Positions 44,667-56,149 of a DNA stretch of 64,000 bases are shown one piece after another (the first letter of the stretch is position 1; the number at the start of each line of letters is the position of its first letter). The stretch is taken from positions 496,001-560,000 of the forward strand of contig CP099421.1 of assembly GCA_024114885.1 (NCBI GenBank), read 5' to 3'. The position numbers and the translations under genes are program-made. The DNA comes from Septoria linicola. Its lineage: Eukaryota > Ascomycota > Dothideomycetes > Mycosphaerellales > Mycosphaerellaceae. The notes beneath the pieces are model-generated. The model was not told the DNA's origin. It searched no databases and was given only the letters and a program-made list of their open reading frames with translations.

Positions 44667-44838
44667 TATAAGAGCTAGGTAAGGTCGAAGGCTAAGACCT
44701 ACCTTAGGCTCGTAGGCTTAGCGTATAATATAATTATAGTACGCGTATATATCTAAAAAGAGGTAAGAATTAGTCTTACGATATCCTAATAGTCTTATTA
44801 GGAGAGCGCTCTATATATTACTATATACCTCTTTTATA
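44667..44838 (+). repeat. Solo A-type LTR 1
   Basis: 172 bp, opposite orientation to the A' LTRs, with a perfect duplication TATAG at 44662-44666 and 44839-44843 and no internal sequence. It was formed by LTR-LTR recombination after insertion. Confidence 0.92.
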
Positions 44839-45111
44839 TATAGATACTTAATAGTCTTAGTTAGTTAGCTTCTAGAGTAATAGTAACTTTAAGGAATAGC
44901 TCTAGGTACTACTATAGCTATTATAATTAGAACTAGAAGTTAAGGTTATTTAGAGAGTCTCTAACTTTATCCTATACTTACCTCTATAAACTAGTACTAT
45001 TAATAGAGAGGAATTTAGGTAGCTAGATAGCTCTCTAAATAGTAGACTAGTTCTAAATAATAGCTCTTACTATAAAGAGCCTATCTTACTACCTTGTCTT
45101 ACCTAGTACCT

Positions 45112-45283
45112 TATAAGAGCTAGATAAGGTCGAAGGCTAAGACCCGCCTTAAGCTCGTAGGCTTAGCGTATAGTATAATTATAGTACGTATATATATCCG
45201 AAAGGAGATAAGAATTAGTCTTACGATATCCTAATAGTCTTATTAGAAGAGCGCTCTATATATTACTATATACCTCTTTTATA
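45112..45283 (+). repeat. Solo A-type LTR 2
   Basis: 172 bp with a perfect duplication TACCT at 45107-45111 and 45284-45288. Same orientation as solo LTR 1 and element A. Confidence 0.92.
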
Positions 45284-45444
45284 TACCTAGAATACTAGAG
45301 CCTTAATTCTAAGCTTAGTAGTACTCTTAATAATATAGGTATTAGCTATAGTATAACTCTTAAAGTACTTAGCTACTTTAAGAGCCTTAATCTAGATATC
45401 CTAGATAGCTAAATACTTTATAATATTACTTATAAGAAGGTTTA

Positions 45445-45616
45445 TATAAGAGCTAGGTAAGGTTAAAAGCTAAGACCTGCCTTAGGCTCGTAGGCTTAGC
45501 GTATAGTATAACTATAGTACGCGTATATATCTAAAAGGAGATAAGAATTAGTCTTACGATATCCTAATAGCCTTATTAGGAGAGCGCTCTATATATTACT
45601 ATATACCTCTTTTATA
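45445..45616 (+). repeat. 5' LTR of element A
   Basis: 172 bp, ending CTTTTATA and followed by ATTCTAATTCTTCTC. The left flank is GTTTA; the partner lies beyond the window. Confidence 0.9.
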
Positions 45617-45749
45617 ATTCTAATTCTTCTCTTTTCGAGAGTAGTAATCTATAGAGGCCTATAGCTCTCTAACGTAATATAGGTATAGCGCCGCTAAGGC
45701 TTATAATAAGCGAAGTAGACGATTAAAGTAATCTTATAGATATTAATAA

Positions 45750-46900
45750 GGTTTAGGAGTAGGAGTCTACTAGTATAATCGAAGATAGTACGTAGGTAGA
45801 GCGTATATAGCTCGAAGCTAAGAACTAGGAACTATATCGTCGCTTAGAGATACGCGCTCTATAACGAGAGAATAATTAACTCCTTATAGAATTAGAATCT
45901 CTATCCTTAGTTACTCCTAGTACTTTTAATATTAGCGATCCTAAAGATAACGCTACTACTAGTATTATAGATAGTATACTTTACGATAGCGTATCGTATA
46001 CGCGATATAAAGGTCCTAAAGTTAGAGAACCTTATATCTTTAAGAGCGAGATAGTCTAAGAGGCGAGAGAGTTTATTCGTAGTCTCGAAATAATCTTCTT
46101 TAATAGTCTATAAGAGTTTAGTATAGAAGATTCAAAGGTCCTATATAGTATTATATAACTTATAAGCGAGACGTAATAGACCTTGTATAACGAACACTCT
46201 AAGGTAATACCTCTAGACTATACTTAGACTAAGTTTAAGTACTTTATCTATAACGTTATTAGGAATTAGGCGAATCGTATAATCCTTATAATAGTCGAGT
46301 ATAAGAAGGCCTAATAGAGTAAGAGCTAAGGAGTACGCTAGTTTACTATAGAGCTAGGCTACTTAGAGTCTTAACTAGGCGACTATACTAAAGCGTAGCT
46401 AGTACGCTAGCTTCTCGTAAAGTTAAAGCTAGCGCTTTAATAAGAGATTATTAAGAATTATACCGTACCTAGTAAGCGCGCTAATTTAGTTACGTTAGTA
46501 AGGCGCCTAGAGTAAGCCGATAGAGTAATTCCTATATAGTATAACTAGGGCGGAAGCTAGAGTAATAGAGACTACGAGCGCGATACGTACTCGAAGCGTA
46601 AGCGTATAGAGAGCGATACTCCTACGCGTAGACACGACGATAGTCTAGAAGGGAATAGTATACGTCGCTCTAGCGATAAAGGTTCTACTCGCTCTATTAT
46701 AGGCTATAAGTATTTAGAATACTATAGCTATAAGTAGAAGAGGTATATTAGTACTAATTCTATCTACTCTAACTAAAGCGCCTAAGACGATAGTAAGAAG
46801 CTGTTAGTACGTAAGGTTACTATAGAGATACTAAAAAAAGAGAAGGTATTAGAGAAAGACTACGACCTCTAGATACTAAGCTTAGTAGCGATATATACCT
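45750..46900 (+). pseudogene. gag of element A (RIP-inactivated)
   Basis: Reads KGPKVREPYIFKSEIV (with Q for a stop) EAREFIRSLEIIF, the conserved capsid core of fungal chromovirus gag, after a coiled-coil-like N-terminus. Internal stops in the stretch I read are TAA/TAG. Confidence 0.75.
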
Positions 46901-47179
46901 TCCTATATAAGTTATAAATACGACTTACCTAGAGAGCGTAGTCGAGACGTAGAATAGGCTTAAGCTAGCCTAATTCCTTCTTAATAATACTACTAATATT
47001 AACGTAGTATTAAGATCCTTTATCTTATAATATAGTATTACGGCTTAAACTAATACTATCTTACCCCTAGCTACCTTATTTACTAGAGAATTAGGGTATT
47101 ATTATAGCGTATACTATATACGCGTACGGCTCGTAGACTCTATAGAAGTAGAGCGTATAGTAGGTATAATCTTTTATAC

Positions 47180-47459
47180 TAATAGATAATAACTACTCTA
47201 ATACTAACCCTCTAGGTAGGTATAAGAGTAGTCGCTATAGAACAAGACCTATTTAGAGAGTAATAGTCTTATAATACGTTAATTAAATAGTAGTATCGAG
47301 CTTAAAATAGTAGCTCTAGGACTAAGAGCCTTATACTAGGACCGTAGGACATTAAATTAATTAAGTAGAGTAAATATTACTATCTTAGAAACGAGCTACT
47401 ACCTTGCTTTTATACTAAAACTACTAAGTATAGTATATAGGTAGGCCTTTACCTTACTA
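47180..47459 (-). repeat. 3' LTR of element C
   Basis: 280 bp, starts TAATAG and ends CCTTACTA (from TG...CA by RIP). Confidence 0.9.
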
Positions 47460-47559
47460 ATCCTCTCTTTCTTAGTATCTAACTAGATACCTAACTACCT
47501 ATAGATCTTACTTAGAATTACTTAAAACTAGCTAGTTTTTCTATTAAAGTCTATTAAAC

Positions 47560-50500
47560 TTTTAATTAGAGGCCTATTAAATAGTTACCTTTTCTAACGA
47601 TAACTACTAAAAACATCTTCTTAGATCCGATTATTATTCGCTAGACGCTACTCTTCTACTATATCCTTAGAGATTTCCTTAGAAATAGCCTCTCTCTTCT
47701 TCGATACTAATACTTCTAAGTTACTATTCGCGCTTATAAAGCTAGCTTCGCTAAACACCTATTCTTTAATATCTATAGCTATAGTATAGGTAGTATCGAA
47801 TTAAGCTTTAGCTATAGTCTACTACTTAGCTATATAGACCTTAAACTCCTCCTTACTTATACTAAAGAGCTTCTTTATTTCTATACTTACTACCTAATCT
47901 ACCTATAGAACTCGGCCTACTAAGGCGTTAGAAATCGGGCCTAGGCTAGTTAATAGTATCTCTATAGCGAAAGGCTTTATCGCTCGTATAAAGTATATAG
48001 TACTAGAAGCTATAAAGGGTATCCGCTCGTAGTAGAGATATACGCTATAGATTATAGGAACGTTAACGTAGTTACTATTAGGTAGCTTATCTAACGTACG
48101 ACTATTAGGGTAGGCTAGAAATACTATCGGAATTATACGATACTCTTCGCCTATACGAGTATACTACTAAGAGATATAGGGGTACGAAATAACTAGCGAG
48201 CCTATATTAGTATAAGGATTCTTCTAACTAAGCTTAAGATTAGCTTTTATTTCGTTAGTAATTACTAGAGGTATAGTCTCGACGAAGCCTATACTATAGC
48301 TTTACTTATTAGCGATAATACGCCTCGCTAGCTACTTTGCCTCCTTAAGGTTAAAGAGCCCGTTACTAGCTACGTTAGAGGTTAGTAAAAGTTATCCTCT
48401 ATCGCTAGTATCGTCTAGAGAGATCGTAAATTAAACCTAATTAAGGCTCTTCTCCTTAAGTAGTATATTCTCGTTTAAGGCGATATATTAGAAGCTGTTA
48501 GAGTAGTTAGAACTAGCCTTATCGTCGAAGATATAAAAGGTAGTAGATAGGTAGGCTACGTACTTAATAGTCGTATATAGAGTAGTAACTAACTAATATA
48601 GCTATAGTAGAGGATACTAGTAAAGGAGCTATTAGGATAGCGAGTACTATATACCGCGAGACTAACTATACTAACTAATAGCCGTATTATACTATCGATA
48701 TACTATAAACTTATACCGTATAGCTTCGAGTAAAGAGTCTAGGATCTAAAATAGGCCTCTAGTAGAAGGAGAATAAAAGAGGAAGCCGTAATCGGTCTAG
48801 GTACTCTTATTACTATTATAGTCTAAGAGCTCCTAAACCCTCTAATAGATATTAGAAGTAACCTTTAAGTCTACCTCGGTCGTAGAGAACTAAAAGGGTC
48901 CGAGGTAGCTTCTACCTACCTTACGTATTAGAGCGTTAATATCGTCCTCTAGCTCCTAAGTATTAGTATCTTTCTTACTACGACGAGAGCGTCCTACTAG
49001 CTTAGAGAAGAAAGTATTCGCTTCTAGCTTAAACTACGTCTAGTTTTAAGTATTCTAGGCGATTAGGGCTTAGAGATCGGCTATACTACCTATCTAAATA
49101 ATACGCTAGTAGAGAGTATACGTTACGTTAGCCGTCTTTAGTAGCTTTAAACCTATAGTATTACCTATCTTAGCTATATATTCTTTATAAAGGAGCTAGC
49201 TAAGGTATAGAAGAATATTAATTAAAGCGTAGCTCTTAGCTACTTTCTTCTTCTCTTAGACATTATCGACTTCTTTAAAAGCTTCGCTAACGATTATATA
49301 GTAGTAGACTTCGAAGGTAATACTATCTTTTATATAAGCCTAGTAATATAGATTAGGCTCTAAGTCGCTCTCTAGCTTAATTCCGCTATTATCTTCTAGT
49401 ACGATTAGCGATAGGCGTTACGGACCTAGTAGCGGCTCTATTATAGGTAAAACTTAGTCTTATATAGGATTACTATTACCTAAAGTACTTAGTATAAGAG
49501 AAGTTTCGATCGAGTTAATAATAGTTTCTCTAGCGCGAATTCTAGTAAGCCTTCTACTCTTATAAAGGATAGGCGTAAGCTTCTTTATAGAGCTTAGCGT
49601 TAACTTCTCTAACTAAGCTTTTAGCCTCTATATAGTACTAGGCGATATAGTATCTCTAAGGCGAGGCTCTAGAGTCGTAAGTAAATTACCTTCTCTTTCT
49701 CTTTCTTAACTAGAGCTTCGAGTAGGACTAGATAAGGATAGGCCCTTAGGCGTAGAAAAAGAAAAATGTTTATTAGGTCTTAGGTTTCTAGGAGAAGGTA
49801 ATAGTCTATAAGATATTAAGAGCTATCTCTCTACTATCGGAAATATATAGGTCGGTTCTTTAAAAGCCTCTCCTTTAGTAAGCTTGACTATAAATCTATA
49901 CTAATTAAGTCTATAGCCCGCCTCTAGGCGTACTTCTCTTATCTTATAGCTAAATACGTCGACTTATAAGAGCTCTACCTTAAACTTATTCTAGTAGCGT
50001 CTTCTATCTAAGTTCGTATTAATAAAGCCTAAGCCCTACGAGCTAGGAGTCTTCTTACTTCTCTATAGCTAAAAATACTAGCTATAAGAGAATATATTCG
50101 CTACTTATCGATAGAAACGATCTTACTTTTACTATACTAAGAAAACCTAGTCTTTAGGCTTACTCTCTTCGAAGACGCCTTTATACTTATTTAACTATTA
50201 ACGAAGGTTTCTAAGTATCTCTTTATTATATAAGACTTAGTTAAGGAAAGAGAAGTTCTACTCGTACCTAAACTCTATATATAGCTACTACTAAATTAAG
50301 TTTCTCTCTTTTACTAAGTCTCGGCCTTCTTAGCGTATCTTCTTTATATTATCGCGCTTTACGCTCTACGCGTTAAGGTACTTCGGTAAAATCTTAGCTA
50401 AGAGGTGTTTAAAGAAGTTAAATATACCGATCTTTATTCTATCGTTCGCTTCCTCGACTTACTTAAGTACTAAGTCGATACTCTCCTCTTATTCTTATAG

Positions 50501-51110
50501 CGTTTCTAGCGATAGAATAGCTTTAGTAGCGTTATTAAGGTTTATTATACTAGTAAGAGGTCCGCTTAAGGCCTAGAAACTAATAAGAGAGCCTTCGCGA
50601 TTAGTACGAGCGAGCGCTATACCTTATATAGAACTTAAAGAAGCTATCTTTCGTCGTTTCTTTAGAGACTCTTATCTAAGTAGTTCTTATATAGGACTTC
50701 GAATAGGCGAGGTAGAAGGCGAAAGCGCTAGTCTTAATAGCTTAGGCGTTAAAGAACGCTAGAAAGAGGAAGTCTTATTCTTTATACGTAATAGAGAAAG
50801 AGAACGTCTTTAATTAGTCGTATTAGTAGCTTAGGGCGATATAAAGCGCGTAACTAGTAATAAGTAACTTAAATAGCGAGGAGGGTCGGGCGCGTAACTA
50901 GTTATAGAGTTTTCTATTATATTAGTTACTACTTACGTATATAAATAGCTATATAGCGTTACTAGGTAGTAACGAAAGATAAGAATCGAACTTAATAGAA
51001 GTAAGGCTCTATAGTAACTAATTAATAGTTAATAAGAAAGAAGAGATCGTTTAGAGCGTAAAAGTAGTCTAATTATATACCTTATCGTAGTAGCGTAACT
51101 ATCGTTAGGA
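47560..51110 (-). pseudogene. Third frame of element C, unknown protein of about 1,150 codons
   Basis: On the minus strand, after the pol frame and a gap of about 0.9 kb, a frame can be followed from about 51.1 to 47.6 kb. In the parts I translated (50.95-49.9, 49.6-48.9, 48.9-48.35 kb) stops are nearly all TAG/TAA at plausible Gln/Trp positions; the other two frames are far denser in stops. Readable parts include IDLVLKQVEEANDRIKIGIF with FNFFKHLLAKILPKYLNA after it, a Trp-rich middle, and STRGLFWILDSLLEAIRYKF (W for a stop). It is not gag, protease, RT, integrase or chromodomain. I cannot assign it; env-like or captured host protein are both open. Start and end are approximate. Confidence 0.6.
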
Positions 51111-51145
51111 TTAGAGGTCTATACGCGAGGCTTAGTTACGTAAGG

Positions 51146-51176
51146 TTTTAGTTATCGTTTAAAAAGATAACTAAAA
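51146..51176. repeat. Palindrome copy 3, before the third frame of C
   Basis: TTTTAGTTATC and GATAACTAAAA (11-bp arms, 9-bp loop GTTTAAAAA). About 50-100 bp upstream of the third frame on the minus strand. Confidence 0.8.
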
Positions 51177-51179
51177 GTT

Positions 51180-52050
51180 TACTTTACCTTAACGCTTCTA
51201 TAGCCGTCGTATACTACTAACGCTACTACTAACTACTATAGTATATACCTTACTATTACTAATAAGGACTAAGGCTTAGATACTATTATCGTTACCTCTA
51301 CTAATTTAAAAGAGCCTTATTTTTCGTATACCTAGTCGACTTACTAGATCGCGCTTTCTATATCGTAAGAGACTACTAGCGCTATAATTAATAGCTAGAA
51401 AGGAGCTATTAGAGCCGTTATTACTAAGGATTTAAGCTTCTCTACCTTTATATAGGCTAAAAAACCTTAAACTTTAAGAATTCTCTACTAGAAACTAATA
51501 TCTTTAGTAATTCCTTTAGTTAGACGAAAATTAGTAGTAAAAAGACCTTTAGGATAGAAAATTATTATCTTACTTTACTAATTAGTAATAGAAAAAGGCT
51601 CTAGGAAGATAGATTATAGTACTAACCTTAGAAATCGCTAGTAGAAAAAAGCTTTAGGAGTATAGATCTAGCTTAGATTTTAAGACCTAGTAGTAGAAAG
51701 TAGCTTAGGATAGCTAACTTTTATAGTAATAGTAGGCTTAGAACTTAGGAAAAGAAGCGGGATAGTAGGTTAGCTAGTAGAAACAAAGTCTATACTTAAA
51801 AGTTAAGCTTAAGAGAGTAACTAGCTATATAGATACTTATCTTAGCTATAGAAAACAGCGTTAGGATAGTTAGGATTAGCTAGATTTCTACTAATCTAGT
51901 AAAAGAGAAGCTCGGGAGGCTTAGATTAGAGCTCGATAGTAGCTTTAGAAATAAAAGAAGTACTTAGGATAGTATAGACTTAAGAAGATTAGCTCTTTTA
52001 TAGTAGAGGCTAGGCTTTAGTAGCTAGATCTTAGCTTATACCCCTAATTA
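51180..52050. other. Element C, region between pol and the third frame
   Basis: No frame that I could follow confidently; possibly an untranslated spacer or the eroded end of pol. Confidence 0.4.
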
Positions 52051-55000
52051 AGTATCGCCTATCGAATTTCTACTTTTTTAGCTCTACTAGGCTAGCTTTA
52101 GCCTTTAGCTTACTAAGTCTTCTATTTCTTCTTTAAGCTCTATTAGTAGCTAGCGTATATAACTCTCTCTTTCTTCTTAAGTTATTACTAATAGCTTACT
52201 AATAAAGATCTATAGATACTTATATCTAGGTAGAAGGCCTAGTTCTATAACCTTCTCTATTAGTAGTAATACTTCTTCTAGTTTAACCTAATCTAGAACT
52301 AGCTTTAGGTTCTCTTATAGAAAGGTATATTTCTTAAGATCTATTCTCTTATAGATATACTCTCGTTTAGAGCTATCTAGTTCCTTAAGCTTATATAATA
52401 TACCTCTCTATAATACTTTAGATACTCTAAAAGAGCCTTCCTACCTAAATATAAGCTTATAGGAGAAGCTAGTTTTTAACTTAGAGTAGTATACTAATAC
52501 GAGATCTCCTTTCTTTAATATAGTAAAGTCTATATAGCGATATTTATCGAAGTACGCCTTGTTCTATTCTTAGAGACGCTATTAACGTAGTCGTCCTTCT
52601 TCTATAGTCGTCTCTATAGCTTCTAGAGCTTAAGCTCGAATCGTAAGGAGCTCTACTCTAGTCTTAACCTTACCCTAATCTATAATCTAGAAGGTATAGT
52701 ATTCTAGCTCGATTAGTAGTACTACGTTACGTTTAATTATTACCTCTAATAGTATTAGACTAGTAGTAGAGACTATTATCGTTCTCTCTACCTATAGAAC
52801 TACTAGAATATAGTTACGAATCGTATAAAGGCTACTATTAGAGAGCTTTAAGTAAGCGTCTAATATTATCTTATAGCTAACTTTAACGATAGCGTTAGAC
52901 TAAGAGTAGTATAGCGAAATATTAATATATTTAATACTATACGATAGTAGTAGCTTCTCTACGTTACTAAGGTTAGTCTTATAGTTATCGAGAATAACTT
53001 CTATAGCGGTACTCTATTAGTAAAAGATCTCTTCTTATATAAACCTTACTATCTATACTAAGGAGATACTCTTTACTAGATACTAGAATATACGTACTTC
53101 TAGCTAACGCGATAGAGATTCGCGTATAACTATTAACGAACAGTTCTTCGAGATATATAAGCTATCGATATACTATCGCTAGCTAACTATAACTTAGAGT
53201 AGGATCTATAGTTCTCTAGGTACCTACCTCTTATACCGAAGACTATAAATAGTATATTACTAAATAGCGAGCGAGATTTAAGCCTAAACCCTATCCTACT
53301 ACTATCGTTTCTAGATAAGATTATACGTCTATTTAGTACTACGATAACCGTTCTTATAATAGTATACCTTAATAATACGAGCTTGTACTTTAGGTTTATT
53401 AATAACTCGCTATAGAGGTCTAGCTACTCGCTCTTAGCGCTAGAGCTAGTTATTCTTAATATAAAATAGCCGATACTTCTTCCTTAACCGCTTATACTCG
53501 TTATTAGAAACTCTCTTAGGTCTTTATATTCGTATAAGTACGAAAGCGATATTTATTAACTCCTAAGAGTAGATTCTATTAATTATAGGTAGCTCGCTCT
53601 AAATTACCTATATAGAGAAGGCGTTAACGTAAAAGATATCGAAGAATTACTCGTTAATTATTAGATCTACGTCTTCTTCCTATTCTATAGCCTCTATATC
53701 TTTAGACGTAGTAGGCTTCCTCGATAAAGAATCTAGAGCTATATACTTCTTACTAGGAATATATATAACGTTAAAGTCGAAGAGGTAGATCTATACTAGC
53801 TAGCGCGTTATTACTATATTCGGCAAATTAGAGGTAGCTTTATTAAGCTAGTAAACAAGGGTATTTATATTAATCTCTAGCTAAAAGTATACTCTAAATA
53901 ACTATAGTTTTAGCTTCTTTAATACCTTTAGTATACTAAGGTATTCGCGCTTTCTAGTATTATACTTGACTTCTACTAGGTTAAATAGGCTAGACTTATA
54001 CCGAACTAGATAGTAGAGAAGTAGCTCGTCTCGATTATATTAAGAAAGCGTATATCCCTAACCTTTACTACTCGAATCTACGCCTATAATAATAAGTCCT
54101 ACCTCTTCTCTATAGTTAAGAGTAACTAGGGCTAGAGCTAAAACTAGTGCCTTTAAGACGACGTCTTTAGCTAGTTAGTATTCGGTAGTCTATTAAAACT
54201 TAGTATCCTTCTATAAGAGTTTAAATAGTAGAGTAAGGATAATCGTAAAACCTTTAACCTAGACGCGGTAGTACGTAACTACGCTAAGGAAGATTCGAAC
54301 CTCCTTCTAATTCTCTAGCGTCGGCTATTTCTTAATCTTCGCTACTCTTACAAAGTCTAGATAGCGACTATCGATACTAGTAAGGTAACTAACGATTACT
54401 AGTTATTCGTAATAGAGCTATAGCTTATTAAAAGCTATAGTTATATTAGCTCGTTCTATATTATAGAGAACGTCGTCTATAGCTATAATATATTCGATAA
54501 TATAATAGTAGAGGCTAGGTTTAACCTCTTTATTATCGTATTTCGTCTTAGGCTCTTTAATACCGATATTATTAAGGAACGGCTATACTTTATACGAGAT
54601 ATGCTCTATAAGTACTTGATTAATAATACGAACGAACTAGGTAATAGAATTCGTAGCTCCTTATAGTAATATAGTCTACTATAATAGGCCTAGTAGTAAA
54701 TTAAAGCCTATAAGGTCTCTATATAATTTATCGAGTAGGATTTAGTTATATCTAGAGAAGATATTAACTAACGAGGCTAGTACGTAACCGGTAAAGTCCT
54801 TAGAGAAACCCTTAGCGTTAGGTAGTAAGTTCGAATCTCTTATAGTAACTTAATTAAACTTCTAAGCTATATTAATTAACTAGTACTTCTTTAGCTTACC
54901 TACCTTCGTCTTCTTACTAATAAGAAAGTATAGATTCTAATAGGTATCGTAGTATAGCTTAAGAGTTCTAGCTTAGATTCGTTATCTTAGTATATCTTCT

Positions 55001-56100
55001 ATAATATATCGTAGCGATAGGTTTAGCTTAAAGCTCGAGTACTACTATAGCTCGTAAGGAACTGTCTAAATCTTCTATAGTAGAGTAATATTAGGATTAA
55101 TTCGGCCTAAATACGTAAAGTTCTACGTAAAGGTAGCTTCTCGGTTCCTTAGTATATAGTATAATAAATCTAGCTTCTTTAGTAGTAGTTCTATACTAGG
55201 TTTAAACTTTATAAGCTGTTTAGGCGTAAGCTATAATCTAGGCTCGATCGCTAAGAATCTCTTAGTTAAGTACTTACTATTATAAGGTCTAGTACTAGGT
55301 AGTATAGCTACTTCCTTCTTAATATAAGTCCGTCGCTAGTCCTTTAATCCGCTAGGGTTTAAGCTATTAGTTATAGTAATATTAGTATTTACTAGTTTAA
55401 TCTTATTAGTAACTCGCTTATAAAGAGTATAGGCGCTAATATAATTATCTAGCTTCTACTACCTCGTAGCTTCTTTATTACAAGCTTTCTCCGCTACTAT
55501 ATTAATAGTAGCCGAGATAACGTACGTCTTCTTACTAAGCTCGTCGTCTACTTTATTAGAGATAACCTCGTCGTAGAGTCTAGGTTCTTAGATAGCTAGC
55601 TCTACCTCTCTAAGCTTCCTATAAGTAATTATTAAGTATTCGCCTCTATAATTTAAACCCTAGCTCGACTAAGACACTAGTATAGTATCGTTAAAACTAT
55701 ACCTAATACCCTAGTATAAGTCTCGCTCGCTAGTATAAACTAGCTCGGCTTCGCTAGTAGCTAGTAAAAGCTTCTTAAGTCGACTATTTTAGCTGAATTT
55801 AGTAACGTTACCTTTAACGGCCGCTACTACGAGATAGTTATACTATATTTAAGTCTAGCTATAATTAACCTATCTTAATAGTTCGAGCTACTATCGTAGA
55901 AAGGTACTTTGTCTAATTAAGTCTACTATAAAATAGTCCCTAAAGTAGATTACCTTTATATACGATAACTACTACGTAAGGTAGTTAAAGACTTAATTCT
56001 CTAGGAGTTTAGACTTTAGAGCTATTAGTAACCGTAAACGAATACTAGTACTAATCGCTTATCTATCTATACTACTAGTATAGTTTAAAGTATAGTATAG
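52050..56100 (-). pseudogene. pol (RT, RNase H, integrase) of element C, RIP-inactivated
   Basis: Reverse transcriptase about 55.1-54.4 kb, with AIDDVLYNIERANITIAF near 54,480. RNase H/tether about 54.3-53.7, with VKGFTIILTLLFKLL, ALVLALALVTLNYREEVG and VDSSSKG. Integrase about 53.3-52.6, with KTNLSNVEKLLLSYSIKYIN, then a GDLVLVYYSKLKTSFSYKL segment like the integrase C-terminal module. Stops are TAG/TAA at Gln/Trp positions. The frame seems separate from gag-protease, with the second palindrome copy at the junction. Confidence 0.75.
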
Positions 56101-56111
56101 GAGGTATAACG

Positions 56112-56141
56112 TAATTATCGTTTAAAAAAGTAACTATAGAA
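56112..56141. repeat. Palindrome copy 2, before pol of C
   Basis: TAATTATCGTTTAAAAAAG-TAACTA, a mutated copy of the same element as at 59248, at the gag-protease/pol junction. Confidence 0.65.
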
Positions 56142-56149
56142 CGTTCTAC

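Larger units (their letters stand above)
44545..45444. other. RIP-mutated spacer between A' and A, holding two solo LTRs
   Basis: Once the solo LTRs are removed, about 560 bp of RIP-mutated unclassified DNA remain. Part of it, read on the minus strand, gives AIQDIQIKALKVAKYF-like sequence reminiscent of a transposase helix-turn-helix, but too weak to name. Confidence 0.5.

Noticed and set aside
44850..45440. DNA-transposon (pogo-like) transposase in the spacer between A' and A
   Set aside because: Only a vague helix-turn-helix-like reading after supposing Gln/Trp for stops; no catalytic triad and no terminal inverted repeats.
54285..54305. tRNA T-loop-like GATTCGAACCTCC
   Set aside because: It lies inside the C-element RNase H frame and no acceptor or anticodon stems can be formed around it.
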